A DNA stretch of 64,000 bases. Origin: Streptomyces sp. SJL17-4. Its GTDB lineage: Bacteria; Actinomycetota; Actinomycetes; Streptomycetales; Streptomycetaceae. The position numbers and the translations under genes are program-made. Shown here piece after piece: positions 17,376 through 25,432 of the stretch (the stretch's first letter is position 1; each line of letters opens with the position of its first letter). Location: the NCBI RefSeq assembly GCF_036826855.1, contig NZ_CP104578.1, positions 7,312,501 to 7,376,500 on the forward strand, in the 5' to 3' direction. The notes beneath the pieces were generated by a model. That model was not told where the DNA came from. It was given only the letters and a program-made list of their open reading frames with translations, and did no database searches.

Positions 17376-18395
17376 ATGCGTACAATTACGGACGTGGACA
17401 CGGACCTGAGAACGGACCGCAGCAAAGACCCGATCACCGTCGCGCTGGCCGTGACCGAAGGAATGCGCCAGTTCGAACTGTCCGTGGCCTACGAGGTCTT
17501 CGGCCCGCCCCCGTCCGCAGTGACCGGCCCCTGGTACGACGTCGCCCTCTGCGGACCCGCCGCCGTCCGGATCGGCCGGTTCCGACTGGAGCCCGACGGC
17601 GGCTTCGACCGGCTGGCGCGCGCCGGCACGGTGATCGTTCCCGCCCTCGCCGAGACCGACGACGCCCCGCCCGCCGACCTGGTCGACGCGGTGCGCGCGG
17701 CCCATGAGGCGGGAGCGCGCGTGGCCTCCCTGTGCACGGGCGCGTTCGTCCTGGCCGCGGCCGGCCTGCTCGACGGCAGGCGCGCGACCACCCACTGGGC
17801 GCACACCGAGGAACTCGCCGCCCGCCACCCCCGGGTGGAGGTCGACCCGGACGTGCTCTACGTGGACGACGGCCGGGTCCTCACCTCCGCGGGCAAGGCC
17901 GCCGCGATGGACCTCTGTCTGCATCTGGTCCGCCTCGACCACGGCACGGCGGTCGCCAACACGGTCGCCCGCAGCCTGGTCGTACCCCCGCATCGCGCGG
18001 GCGGCCAGGCCCAGTTCGTCACCACCCCCGTGCCCGCGCGCGACGACCATCCGCTCGGCGATCTGCTCCCCTGGGCGATGGAGCGGCTCGACCAGCCGCT
18101 GACCGTGGACGACCTGGCCCGTCGCGCGCGGATGAGCTCGCGCAACCTGGGCCGCCACTTCCGGTCGGTGACCGGTACGACCCCGCTGCAGTGGCTGCTG
18201 ACCCAGCGGATCCGCCACGCCCAGGAGTTGCTGGAGTCCACCGACGAAACCGTCGAGGGCATCGCGACCGCCACCGGCATGGGCACCGCCACGACCCTGC
18301 GCCGCCACTTCAACCGCACCGTCGGAGTCCCCCCGGACGCCTACCGCCGCACCTTCCGCGCCCGCGCCGCCGTCGTCGCATCGGAGGCACCATGA
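17376..18395 (+). CDS. GlxA-like transcriptional regulator (DJ-1/PfpI + AraC HTH)
   Basis: 339 residues. The N-terminal DJ-1/PfpI-like amidotransferase domain (about 20-190) carries the nucleophile-elbow cysteine in VASLCTGAFVLAAAGLLDG. The C-terminal AraC-type double HTH (about 225-330) includes MSSRNLGRHFRSVTGTTPLQWLLTQRI and GTATTLRRHFNRTVGVPPDAYRRTF. Start ATG 17376 is chosen because upstream codons are made of the repeat-rich intergenic DNA. It probably activates the divergent oxidoreductase and itself through the inverted repeats at 17249-17306. Confidence 0.9.
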   Translation: MRTITDVDTDLRTDRSKDPITVALAVTEGMRQFELSVAYEVFGPPPSAVTGPWYDVALCGPAAVRIGRFRLEPDGGFDRLARAGTVIVPALAETDDAPPADLVDAVRAAHEAGARVASLCTGAFVLAAAGLLDGRRATTHWAHTEELAARHPRVEVDPDVLYVDDGRVLTSAGKAAAMDLCLHLVRLDHGTAVANTVARSLVVPPHRAGGQAQFVTTPVPARDDHPLGDLLPWAMERLDQPLTVDDLARRARMSSRNLGRHFRSVTGTTPLQWLLTQRIRHAQELLESTDETVEGIATATGMGTATTLRRHFNRTVGVPPDAYRRTFRARAAVVASEAP

Positions 18396-18428
18396 GCTGC
18401 GAGGGGGGAGGGGGGAGACCACACCCTC

Positions 18429-19304
18429 TCAGGCCGGGGCGGGCAGACGGACCGAGGCGAGCCTGGCCGGGTCGACGACGATGCGGATGCCGGTGATCCG
18501 GCCTTCGCCGACGGTGAAGGCGATGACGGACAGCGGGGTTCCGTCGGGGCGCCAGGACATGTGGCCGGGCAGGCCGTCGACGAGCACGGGTCGGCTGAGG
18601 GCGGCCTCGCCGGAGAACATGCGGGCGCCGGCGGCGACCTTGGTGGCGCCGAGGGTGACGACCGTGCCGTCGGCGGTGTCGACGGTCAGCTTCACGTTCG
18701 GGTCGAGGACACGCAGGAGCGCTTCGAAGTCGCCGCCGACGGCGGCGGCCCCGAATGCCCGGACGACCTCTCGGTGTTCGCGGCCGGGGCCCGCCGGTCG
18801 GTCCGTGGCGTGGACCTTGCAGCGGGCGCGGCTGGCGGTCATCTTGGTGGCCGCGGCGGACTTGCCCAGGATCCGGCCGATCTCGTGGAACGGGACCGCG
18901 AACATGTCGTGCAGGACGAACGCCAGGCGCTCGCTCGGGGTGAGCGAGTCGAGCACGACCAGCAGGGCGAGGCCGACCGAGTCGGCCAGCGCCACCTGCT
19001 CGTCGGGCGCGGGGCCGTCGTCGGGCACCACCACGAGGGTCGCGAGATCCTCCCCGCAGGCGGTCTCGGGCCGGGCCCGGCGGGATCGCAGGAGGTCCAG
19101 GCTGATCCGGCCGACCACCGTCGTCAACCACCCCGCCAGGTTGTCGATGGCCGCCTGGTCCTGGCGGGCGAGGCGCATCCAGGCTTCCTGGACCACGTCC
19201 TCCGCGTCGGCGTGCGAGCCCAGCACCCGGTACGCGACGGCGCGCAGTCGATCGCGCTGGGCCTCGAAGGCCTCGGCCACGAGGCCGGGCGGGCCGGCGG
19301 TCAC
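18429..19304 (-). CDS. ECF RNA polymerase sigma factor with SnoaL-like C-terminal domain
   Basis: 291 residues from a GTG at 19304. Region 2 is YRVLGSHADAEDVVQEAWMRLA. Region 4 is LDSLTPSERLAFVLHDMFAVPFHEIGRILGKS. A C-terminal SnoaL/NTF2-like domain of about 110 residues follows (REHREVVRAFGAAAVGGDFEALLRVLDP). Such tails act as built-in modulators of the sigma factor and no anti-sigma gene is needed; none is seen. The GTG overlaps the upstream VOC gene stop as GTGA (19301-19304), so translation is coupled. Regulon unknown. Confidence 0.88.
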   Translation of the reverse strand: MTAGPPGLVAEAFEAQRDRLRAVAYRVLGSHADAEDVVQEAWMRLARQDQAAIDNLAGWLTTVVGRISLDLLRSRRARPETACGEDLATLVVVPDDGPAPDEQVALADSVGLALLVVLDSLTPSERLAFVLHDMFAVPFHEIGRILGKSAAATKMTASRARCKVHATDRPAGPGREHREVVRAFGAAAVGGDFEALLRVLDPNVKLTVDTADGTVVTLGATKVAAGARMFSGEAALSRPVLVDGLPGHMSWRPDGTPLSVIAFTVGEGRITGIRIVVDPARLASVRLPAPA

Positions 19305-19684
19305 GGCTGACGCTGCTGACGGAGCGAGACGCGGTTGCCGTCGGGGTCGACCGCCTCGACGCGGACCCCGAACGGATAGTCGACCGGCTCGGACTCCTCG
19401 AAGACGACACCACGCCCGCGCATGGCCTCGAAGTCCTTGCGCAGATCGTCGGATTCGAGGATCAGCGGACCGGGCGCGCCCCCGGCGCCCGGCTGCCCGG
19501 CGGCCGCCGCGTGCGACCACAGGATGATCTGCACGGGGCTGCCGGGAACGCCGACGGTGAGGAATCGCCCGTCGGGCCCCGGGAAGTCGAGCCGCTTCTC
19601 CAGGCCCAGTCCGTCGGTGTAGAACTCCAGCGCGCGGTCCTGATCCGTGACGTAGATCGTCACGTACATGAGGTTGGTCAGCAT
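19301..19684 (-). CDS. VOC (glyoxalase/bleomycin resistance) family protein
   Basis: 127 residues. Two beta-alpha-beta-beta-beta halves are recognisable: MYVTIYVTDQDRALEFYTDGLG and PFGVRVEAVDPDGNRVSL. The family binds metal or small ligands; the substrate cannot be assigned. It is translationally coupled to the downstream ECF sigma factor by a GTGA overlap, which suggests a shared stress or detoxification role. Confidence 0.85.
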   Translation of the reverse strand: MLTNLMYVTIYVTDQDRALEFYTDGLGLEKRLDFPGPDGRFLTVGVPGSPVQIILWSHAAAAGQPGAGGAPGPLILESDDLRKDFEAMRGRGVVFEESEPVDYPFGVRVEAVDPDGNRVSLRQQRQP

Positions 19685-19850
19685 CCTGATCCCGATTCAC
19701 TCGTCGTGGCGGCGGCCGGTCGTATCCGGCCGTCACCCCCCTGACGCGTACCGCCGGGAGAAGGTAACAACCCACCACCCGAAGTGGTCCCCGATGGCGT
19801 GACGGAAGTGGACCTCAACCGGGGCCGCGCGGCTGCCTAGCGTCGGAGAC

Positions 19851-21023
19851 ATGAACGCGAACGCCCTGCGCGGGGTCCTCCTCGTGACCCTCGCCTACGC
19901 CCTCGTCGGTGCCTCCTTCACAGCGAACAGCCTCCTCGGCGACTACCCGTACGCGGGCGGCCAGGCCCTGCGCTACGGCGCCGCCTGTCTGCTCCTGCTT
20001 CCCCTGCTCGGCCGTGCCGGACTCGCCCCGCTGCGGGTCCTGACCACCCGTCACTGGCTGCGGCTCGCCACCCTCGCGGGGGTCGGCATGGTCGGCTTCA
20101 ACCTGGCGGTCCTCGCCGCCGAGCGGACCGCCGAGCCTGCCGTGCCCGGCGTCCTGGTCGGCTGCGCCCCGGTCGTCGTCGCCGTCCTCGTGCCGCTGAC
20201 CGAGGGGCGCAGGCCCGCCCCCGCCGTGCTGTACGGGGCGCTGCTCGTCGCCGCCGGCGCCTTCACCGTGCAGGGCTGGGGGCGTACGGACCTGGCCGGA
20301 ATCGGCTGGTCGGTGGCCGCGCTCGCGGGCGAGGTCGGGTTCACGGTGCTAGCCGTCCCCGTCCTCCGGCTGCTCGGGCCGAAGCTGCTCACGGCGGTCG
20401 TGTGCGGGGTCGGCGCGGCCGAGGCGGCGCTCGTGGGTCTGATCGTGGACGGGGCCGGTCTCGTCCGGATGCCGACGGCGGTGGAGGCGGGCGCCCTGGT
20501 CTGGCAGGCGGCGCTCGCCACCGTCGTCGGGTTCGTCCTGTTCTACATGGGTGTCCAGCGCGTCGGCATGGAGCGGGCCACCCTCTTCACCGGCGCGATC
20601 CCGGTCGCCGCCGCCCTGAGCGCCGCCCTGGTCGCGGGGGCCGCCTTCGGCCTCCCGCAGGCGGTCGGCAGCCTGCTGGTGGGGGCCGGCGCCGCCGTCG
20701 GCACCGGCCTCTTCACCCGACGGGCCGGGCGGACCTCAGACGCTGCTGCCGTCCAGGATGACGCGCGCGACGAGAGCCGGGTCGTCGTTCATGGGCACAT
20801 GACCGCAGCCGGGCAGCCGGACGAGCCGCGCGCCGGGGATGGTGTGCTTGGCGCGGATGCCCTGCCGGGGAAGGAGCAGCCGGTCGCGGGCACCCCAGGC
20901 CACGGTGACCGGTACGTCGGTGACGTCGTCACGGAAGCGCACGCTCCCGCCGGCGGCCAGGGTCTGCCGGAATCCGGTGGCGCCGCGCAGCGCGAGCGTT
21001 TCGGCGTAGGCGGCCGCGGGTGA
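19851..21023 (+). CDS. DMT superfamily (EamA-type) transporter with long C-terminal extension
   Basis: The first 295 or so residues form ten hydrophobic segments in two EamA repeats (LRGVLLVTLAYALVGASFT...; GIGWSVAALAGEVGFTVLAV...), typical of drug/metabolite exporters. The normal end would be near LFTRRAGRT (about 20735). The frame instead continues for 97 hydrophilic residues to a TGA at 21021-21023, entirely antisense to the hydrolase gene. A one-base shift near 20735 would give stops at 20759-20761 or about 20800. A mutated stop, a frameshift or a sequence error are all possible. A TAGCGT at 19838 just before the start suggests a short leader. Confidence 0.75.
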   Translation: MNANALRGVLLVTLAYALVGASFTANSLLGDYPYAGGQALRYGAACLLLLPLLGRAGLAPLRVLTTRHWLRLATLAGVGMVGFNLAVLAAERTAEPAVPGVLVGCAPVVVAVLVPLTEGRRPAPAVLYGALLVAAGAFTVQGWGRTDLAGIGWSVAALAGEVGFTVLAVPVLRLLGPKLLTAVVCGVGAAEAALVGLIVDGAGLVRMPTAVEAGALVWQAALATVVGFVLFYMGVQRVGMERATLFTGAIPVAAALSAALVAGAAFGLPQAVGSLLVGAGAAVGTGLFTRRAGRTSDAAAVQDDARDESRVVVHGHMTAAGQPDEPRAGDGVLGADALPGKEQPVAGTPGHGDRYVGDVVTEAHAPAGGQGLPESGGAAQRERFGVGGRG

Positions 21024-21569
21024 ACGGCGCCCAGGGCGTGCGTAGATCGTGCTGGTGAGCACGGTGCGCCCGGCGGACGTCCGGGAGAGGCGGTCGATCA
21101 CCGGCACGGGCAGCGACCTCGCCGCGCCCCGCATCGCCCGCAGCGTCACGAAGGCGTACCGCCGCTCGCCCTCCGACCAGAAGCCGGCGGGGGAGAGGGC
21201 GGTGACCGAGCGCACCCGCTTCTCCCTGCCCAGCTCCAGGGCGAGCAGTCCGCCGAGCGAGTTCCCCGCCACGTGCGGGCGCTCGACGCCGACGGCCTCG
21301 CAGAAGGCGCCGAGCACACCGCCGACGGTGGACAGGTCGTACGGGCAGCCTTCGGGAAGCTCGTCGGAGGCGCCGAAGCCGGGCAGGTCCACGGCGATGA
21401 CGTCCCGCTCCGTGGCCAGGACGTCCAGCACGGGCTCCCAGGCCTGCCAGTGGTGCCCGATGCCGTGCAGGAGCAGCAGCGGTTCCCCCGCCCCCCGGCG
21501 TTCGTACGTGAGGGAGGCCGTGCGGGGGCCCGCCGGGGTCTCGGTCGTGAACGCGATCCGTTCGGGCAT
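20736..21569 (-). CDS. Alpha/beta hydrolase
   Basis: 277 residues. The oxyanion region is LLLLHGIGHHWQAWEP; the nucleophile elbow is GNSLGG (HVAGNSLGGLLALEL); late motifs WGARDRLLLP and GCGHVPMNDDP carry the likely Asp and His. It is a soluble esterase, hydrolase or lipase-like enzyme of unknown substrate. Its 3' third is overlapped on the opposite strand by the extended DMT transporter frame, which is far less likely to be constrained there. Confidence 0.88.
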   Translation of the reverse strand: MPERIAFTTETPAGPRTASLTYERRGAGEPLLLLHGIGHHWQAWEPVLDVLATERDVIAVDLPGFGASDELPEGCPYDLSTVGGVLGAFCEAVGVERPHVAGNSLGGLLALELGREKRVRSVTALSPAGFWSEGERRYAFVTLRAMRGAARSLPVPVIDRLSRTSAGRTVLTSTIYARPGRRSPAAAYAETLALRGATGFRQTLAAGGSVRFRDDVTDVPVTVAWGARDRLLLPRQGIRAKHTIPGARLVRLPGCGHVPMNDDPALVARVILDGSSV

Positions 21570-21616
21570 GCGGACTCCCTGTCCTGAAGCTTCTTAGACG
21601 TCCCGTCAGTGAGAAT

Positions 21617-21628
21617 TACCGATCGGTA
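21617..21628. promoter_or_regulatory. 12-bp palindrome TACCGATCGGTA between divergent genes
   Basis: Perfect palindrome, 48 bp upstream of the hydrolase start and 64 bp upstream of the ECF41-type sigma start. The form (ACCG...CGGT) resembles TetR-family operators. No TetR gene is adjacent, so the regulator is unknown. Confidence 0.4.
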
Positions 21629-21691
21629 GCCCGGAGTTCAAGCCCCCGTCCGATACTGGACAGCGCGACCGCGGTGGGCTGGGATGGACGG

Positions 21692-22588
21692 GTGCCCACC
21701 GATATTCCGACCGACACCCTGACCGAGCACTTCGAGGAGTACCGCCCGATGCTCCTCGGCGTCGCCTACCGGATGCTCGGCCGTGCCGCCGACGCCGAGG
21801 ACGTCGTCCAGGAGGCCTGGCTGCGCTGGGCCGCCGAGGACCGGGCCGAGGTTCGTGAACCCCGGGCCTTCCTCGTACGGATCACGACGCGGCTCGCCAT
21901 CGACCGGCTGCGGCAGGCCCAGGCACGCCGCGAGTCCTACGTCGGCCCGTGGCTGCCCGAGCCCGTCGTCACCGACTTCGGACCGATCGCGCCCGACACG
22001 GCCGAGCGTGCCCTGCTCGCCGACTCCGTCTCGCTCGCCGTCCTCGTCGTCCTCGAATCCCTCTCCCCGCTGGAGCGGGCCGTCTTCGTGCTGCGCGAGG
22101 CCTTCGGCTTCCCGTACGCCGAGATCGCCACCGCCCTGGACCGCTCCGAGGCGGCCGTTCGCCAGCTCGCGGGGCGCGCCCGGCATCACGTCGACGAGGG
22201 CAAGCCGCGCTACGACGTCGACCCGACCGAGCGCCGGGACCTCACCGAACGCTTCCTCGCCGCGGCGGCGGGCGGCGACCTCGGTGATCTCCTCGCCCTG
22301 CTCGCCCCCGACGTACGGCTCGTCGGCGACAGCGGTGGCAAGTCCAAGGCCCCGCTGCGGATCATCGAGGGCGCCGACAAGGTCGGCCGCTTCCTCCACG
22401 CCACGAGTCGGGGCGCGGGCGAGATCTTCGAGATCCGTCTCCTCGAACTCAACGGCGGCCCCGCCCTGCTGGCCCTCGTCGACGGAAAGCCGGAAGCCGT
22501 CTTCCAGATCGAGGTGCTCGACGGGCGCGTCCAGTGCGTCTACATCATCCGCAACCCCGACAAGCTGCAGGGCCTCGCCGATCTCTGA
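21692..22588 (+). CDS. ECF41-type RNA polymerase sigma factor with SnoaL-like domain
   Basis: 298 residues. Region 2 is YRMLGRAADAEDVVQEAWLRWA. The linker carries WLPEPV and region 4 is LESLSPLERAVFVLREAFGFPYAEIATAL. The C-terminal SnoaL-like domain ends in NPDKL and contains DSGGK; WLPEP, (D)GGGK-like and NPDKL motifs mark the ECF41 group, whose tail controls sigma activity without an anti-sigma factor. GTG 21692 has a better GGGA upstream than the alternative GTG at 21674. ECF41 genes usually neighbour an oxidoreductase, epimerase or CMD-type protein; here only the divergent hydrolase is near. Confidence 0.9.
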   Translation: MPTDIPTDTLTEHFEEYRPMLLGVAYRMLGRAADAEDVVQEAWLRWAAEDRAEVREPRAFLVRITTRLAIDRLRQAQARRESYVGPWLPEPVVTDFGPIAPDTAERALLADSVSLAVLVVLESLSPLERAVFVLREAFGFPYAEIATALDRSEAAVRQLAGRARHHVDEGKPRYDVDPTERRDLTERFLAAAAGGDLGDLLALLAPDVRLVGDSGGKSKAPLRIIEGADKVGRFLHATSRGAGEIFEIRLLELNGGPALLALVDGKPEAVFQIEVLDGRVQCVYIIRNPDKLQGLADL

Positions 22589-22602
22589 CCCGCCCGGCTC
22601 TC

Positions 22603-22632
22603 CACCCCGTCTCCCACCAGGGAGGCGGGGTG
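22603..22632 (+). terminator. Intrinsic terminator after the ECF41 gene
   Basis: 13-bp stem CACCCCGTCTCCC / GGGAGGCGGGGTG (one G-U pair) with a 4-nt loop, followed by TTGTG, 15 bp after the sigma factor stop. Confidence 0.75.
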
Positions 22633-22718
22633 TTGTGCTGCGCGGGGCACACGGGGGCGCGAACGTCCTGTGAACGATCTAGGTCAGAGGGTCACATTCG
22701 GGGACGTTCGACGGAGGA

Positions 22719-22753
22719 TTGGTCTTGACCAAGGGGTGGGCTCGCCTTATGGT
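22719..22753 (+). promoter_or_regulatory. Promoter with overlapping DasR-like operator for the GntR gene
   Basis: A TTGGTCTTGACCAA palindrome (22719-22732) closely matches the DasR responsive element core TGGTCTAGACCA. It overlaps a -35 TTGACC (22725-22730), 17 bp from a -10 TATGGT (22748-22753). The start codon of the GntR gene is about 75 bp downstream of the expected transcription start. Autorepression is the simplest reading. Confidence 0.65.
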
Positions 22754-22833
22754 CGCAGAGTTAGTGCAGGAACCTTTAATAAACAAGGGCGCGGAAAAAC
22801 GCCGCGGGACACGGCGAATTGCGGAGGATCAGG

Positions 22834-23574
22834 GTGGGGACCACGCAGCTGGCATCGGTGCCGGAACCGAAGTACCAGCACCTCAAGACAGTCATCGGTG
22901 AAGCACTCGACTCGGACTTCACGGTCGGGGAGATCCTCCCCAACGAGCGCGAACTCGCGGCACGCTTCGGCGTCGCCCGTGCCACGCTCCGCCAGGCCCT
23001 GGAGCAGCTGGAGCTCGAAGGCCGGCTGCAGCGCCGTCGCGGCGTCGGCACCACCGTCGCTCCGCCGCGCGTCGGCGTCGACGTCTCCACCACCCAGCAC
23101 ACCTGGCCGGGCGTCGGTGACGAGGCCTGGCAGTCCCTGGACTGCGCCACCGACGTGGCCCCGGCCGCCGTCGCCCGCGTCCTGGACAGCGGCGTCGACG
23201 AGCGGGTGCACATCGTCCGCCGCATCCGCGCCAGCCAGGGCCAGCCCGTCGCCGCCGAGCTGCTCTACGTGCCGGCCGGCTCCGTCCCGGGCCTCAGCGC
23301 CATCGACGCCCCCGCCGGAACAGCCCGCGCCCGCGCGGTGCTCCGCGAACTCCAGCACCTCGCCCTCGACGGCCAGGACCGCTCCGTGGAGCTCGGATCC
23401 GCCCGCGCCGACGACGCCAAGGAGCTCGACCGGCTGCCGGGCGCGCCCGTGCTCGTCGTGACGACCCGCTACCTGTCCGGAGGGCGTACCGCCGCGGTCT
23501 CCGTGGCCACCTACCGCGCCGACACCTGCCGCCTCACCTTCGGCGACTCGGTCGACCTGGTCATGGCCTCGTAG
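22834..23574 (+). CDS. GntR/HutC family regulator, DasR-like
   Basis: 246 residues from GTG 22834, with GGAGG at 22823-22827. The winged helix (about 10-75) contains GEILPNERELAARFGVARATLRQALEQLELEGRLQRRRGVGT. A UTRA effector domain follows (about 95-240), as in DasR, which senses aminosugar phosphates. The operator over its own promoter is dre-like, so it may share or compete for the N-acetylglucosamine regulon. It converges with a ROK-family repressor, another sugar-linked regulator. Confidence 0.9.
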   Translation: MGTTQLASVPEPKYQHLKTVIGEALDSDFTVGEILPNERELAARFGVARATLRQALEQLELEGRLQRRRGVGTTVAPPRVGVDVSTTQHTWPGVGDEAWQSLDCATDVAPAAVARVLDSGVDERVHIVRRIRASQGQPVAAELLYVPAGSVPGLSAIDAPAGTARARAVLRELQHLALDGQDRSVELGSARADDAKELDRLPGAPVLVVTTRYLSGGRTAAVSVATYRADTCRLTFGDSVDLVMAS

Positions 23575-23585
23575 CGCCCCTCCCA

Positions 23586-23613
23586 CGAACACCGAACACC
23601 GAACACCGCACAC
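23586..23613. repeat. Tandem heptamer repeat (CGAACAC)3 + CGCACAC
   Basis: Four contiguous 7-bp units, the last with one mismatch, fill the short space between the convergent GntR and ROK genes. No coding role is seen. It could arise by replication slippage and vary between strains. Confidence 0.8.
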
Positions 23614-23640
23614 CGGCCGCCGGCCCGTCGCGAGGATCCT

Positions 23641-24798
23641 CTAGCGGCGGGCCGTCACCGTGCCGTCGACCGCGAAGAGCTGCTCCTCGACATGATCGAG
23701 GGCGAGCCGCAGCGCCCCCGTCCCCACCGCGGCCTCGCCGAGCAGCGACAGCACCACCCGCGGCGGTCGCAGACAGAACCGGGCCAGCTCCTCCCGCAGC
23801 GGCTGGAGTACGCCGTCCAGGCCGGCCGCCCAGCCGCCGACGACCACCAGCTCGGGGTCGATCGCGAGGACCAGCGCCGCCACGTCGTGCACGAGGCGCT
23901 GGATGAACCGCTCCACCGCCGCCTCCGCGCGCGCGTCGCCCTTGCGGGCCAGCGCGAAGACCTCGGCGACGGCCTGCTCGTCCAGCGGGTGCAGCGGCTC
24001 GTCCGTCGTCGACAGCAGATGCTCGGGGGTGACGCCCCGGCCGAGCAGGTGCAGGGCACCGATCTCCCCGGCCGCCCCGCCGAAACCGCGGTGCAGCCGG
24101 CCGCCGATCAGCGAACCGGCGCCCGGACTCAGCCCGGCGAGGACGAAGACGATGTCGTCGGAGTCGGTCGCGGCACCCTTCCAGTGCTCGGCGACGGCCG
24201 CCGCGTTCGCGTCGTTCTCCACGATGACGGGGCACTTGAAGGAGCGCCGCAGCCGCTCGCCGAGCGCGAGACCCGTCCAGCCCGGCAGGGCCGTCCCGAG
24301 GCGGACGGTGCCGTCGGCCTCCACGATGCCGGGGGTGCCGACGCCGACGGCCCGCAGATTGGACCGGGCGACCCCGGCCCTGCGCAGCACATCGGCCACG
24401 ACCGTACGCACCCGGTCCAGGCGCTCGTCCTCGGGGGCCGTCTCCGACACCTCGCGCGACCCGGCGCCGATGATCCGCCCGTCCAGACCGGAGAGCAGCG
24501 CGGCCACCCGGTGCGGGCCGATCTCGATGCCGAGCAGATGACCGGCCTCGGCGCGGAAGCGGAACCTCCGCGCGGGACGGCCCTGCCGCCGGGCCTCGCC
24601 CTCCTCGGGCGCCGCCTCGACGACGAGACCGCCCTCCATGAGCCCCTCGACGACCCCCTCGACCGTGGGCCGCGAGAGGCCCGTGATCCGGGTCAGGTCG
24701 GTGAGCGTCGGCGCGCCGGCGCCGCGCAGCGCATGGAGTACCACCGCGGAGTTGATCCGCCGCAGCAGAGACGGATCCCCGCCGGTCAGCCGCCCCAC
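23641..24798 (-). CDS. ROK family transcriptional repressor
   Basis: 385 residues from GTG 24798, which has GGAGGA six bases upstream and yields MGRLTGGDPSLLRRINSAVVLHALRG; a GTG at 24822 would remove that ribosome binding site. The N-terminal winged HTH (about 15-75) includes TDLTRITGLSRPTVEGVVEGL. The sugar-kinase-like ROK domain has GIEIGPHRVAALLSGLDG and ENDANAAAVAEHW. The zinc-binding CxCGxxGCxE segment of classical ROK proteins is absent; that region reads GFGGAAGEIGALHLLGRG without cysteines. So a zinc-free, probably non-catalytic sensor is inferred. Confidence 0.9.
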   Translation of the reverse strand: MGRLTGGDPSLLRRINSAVVLHALRGAGAPTLTDLTRITGLSRPTVEGVVEGLMEGGLVVEAAPEEGEARRQGRPARRFRFRAEAGHLLGIEIGPHRVAALLSGLDGRIIGAGSREVSETAPEDERLDRVRTVVADVLRRAGVARSNLRAVGVGTPGIVEADGTVRLGTALPGWTGLALGERLRRSFKCPVIVENDANAAAVAEHWKGAATDSDDIVFVLAGLSPGAGSLIGGRLHRGFGGAAGEIGALHLLGRGVTPEHLLSTTDEPLHPLDEQAVAEVFALARKGDARAEAAVERFIQRLVHDVAALVLAIDPELVVVGGWAAGLDGVLQPLREELARFCLRPPRVVLSLLGEAAVGTGALRLALDHVEEQLFAVDGTVTARR

Positions 24799-24960
24799 AG
24801 TGTGTCCTCCCAGCTCGTGCACCTCTTCGGCGGATGGTACTCAATGGGCCCGGTCGCGGCGAGTGCCGCCCCCATGACGCTTTGGATTCACCCCTGGCTC
24901 ACCGGCCCCTCGGATTCTGACGCGACGCCAACTGTCAGTGGTGGAGGCTTTACTGGAGTC

Positions 24961-25371
24961 ATGACCACGGCAGACCATCTGGCGGCGATCGACTTACTCA
25001 GGGCCCGGGGATTCGACGGCGGCCCGGACCACCACCTGGCGGAGCTCGCGACCAGCGAGGACTTCTGGGAGGACGACGGCACGCGCCGGCCGATCGTCGA
25101 GGACCAGTACGAAGCGGAACGGGACGGGCTCGGCGCCCTGCTCACCGCGCGCTGGGGTGAGCCCCGGGAGCTCGACCTCGGGCCCGTCCTGGAGCGGAGC
25201 ATGGAGGGCGAGTCGATACCCGAGCCCTGGTCCACCCTCAGCTGTCACACCCCGGACCTGCGCCTGTGGCGGGCCGACGGGCTGTGGATCGGACTCGGCG
25301 TCTCCCAGTGGGACAAGGAGCTGCCGTTCCAGCTGCTCGCCGTGCTCACCACGGTCGACCCGCCGACGTGA
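24961..25371 (+). CDS. Hypothetical protein, 136 aa
   Basis: Small acidic protein starting at ATG 24961 (MTTADHLAAIDLLRARGFDGG). It has Trp-rich segments (TSEDFWEDDG; LWRADGLWIGLGVSQWDKELPFQLLAVL). No motif or family is recognised and there is no signal peptide or membrane segment. Codon bias is strongly Streptomyces-like, so it is very likely real. It is divergent from the ROK gene and probably transcribed alone. Confidence 0.8.
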   Translation: MTTADHLAAIDLLRARGFDGGPDHHLAELATSEDFWEDDGTRRPIVEDQYEAERDGLGALLTARWGEPRELDLGPVLERSMEGESIPEPWSTLSCHTPDLRLWRADGLWIGLGVSQWDKELPFQLLAVLTTVDPPT

Positions 25372-25432
25372 CGGCCGTCCGGAACGCCGGGCCCCGACCC
25401 GCTCCACGGGCGGGCTCCACGGGCGGTCATCC

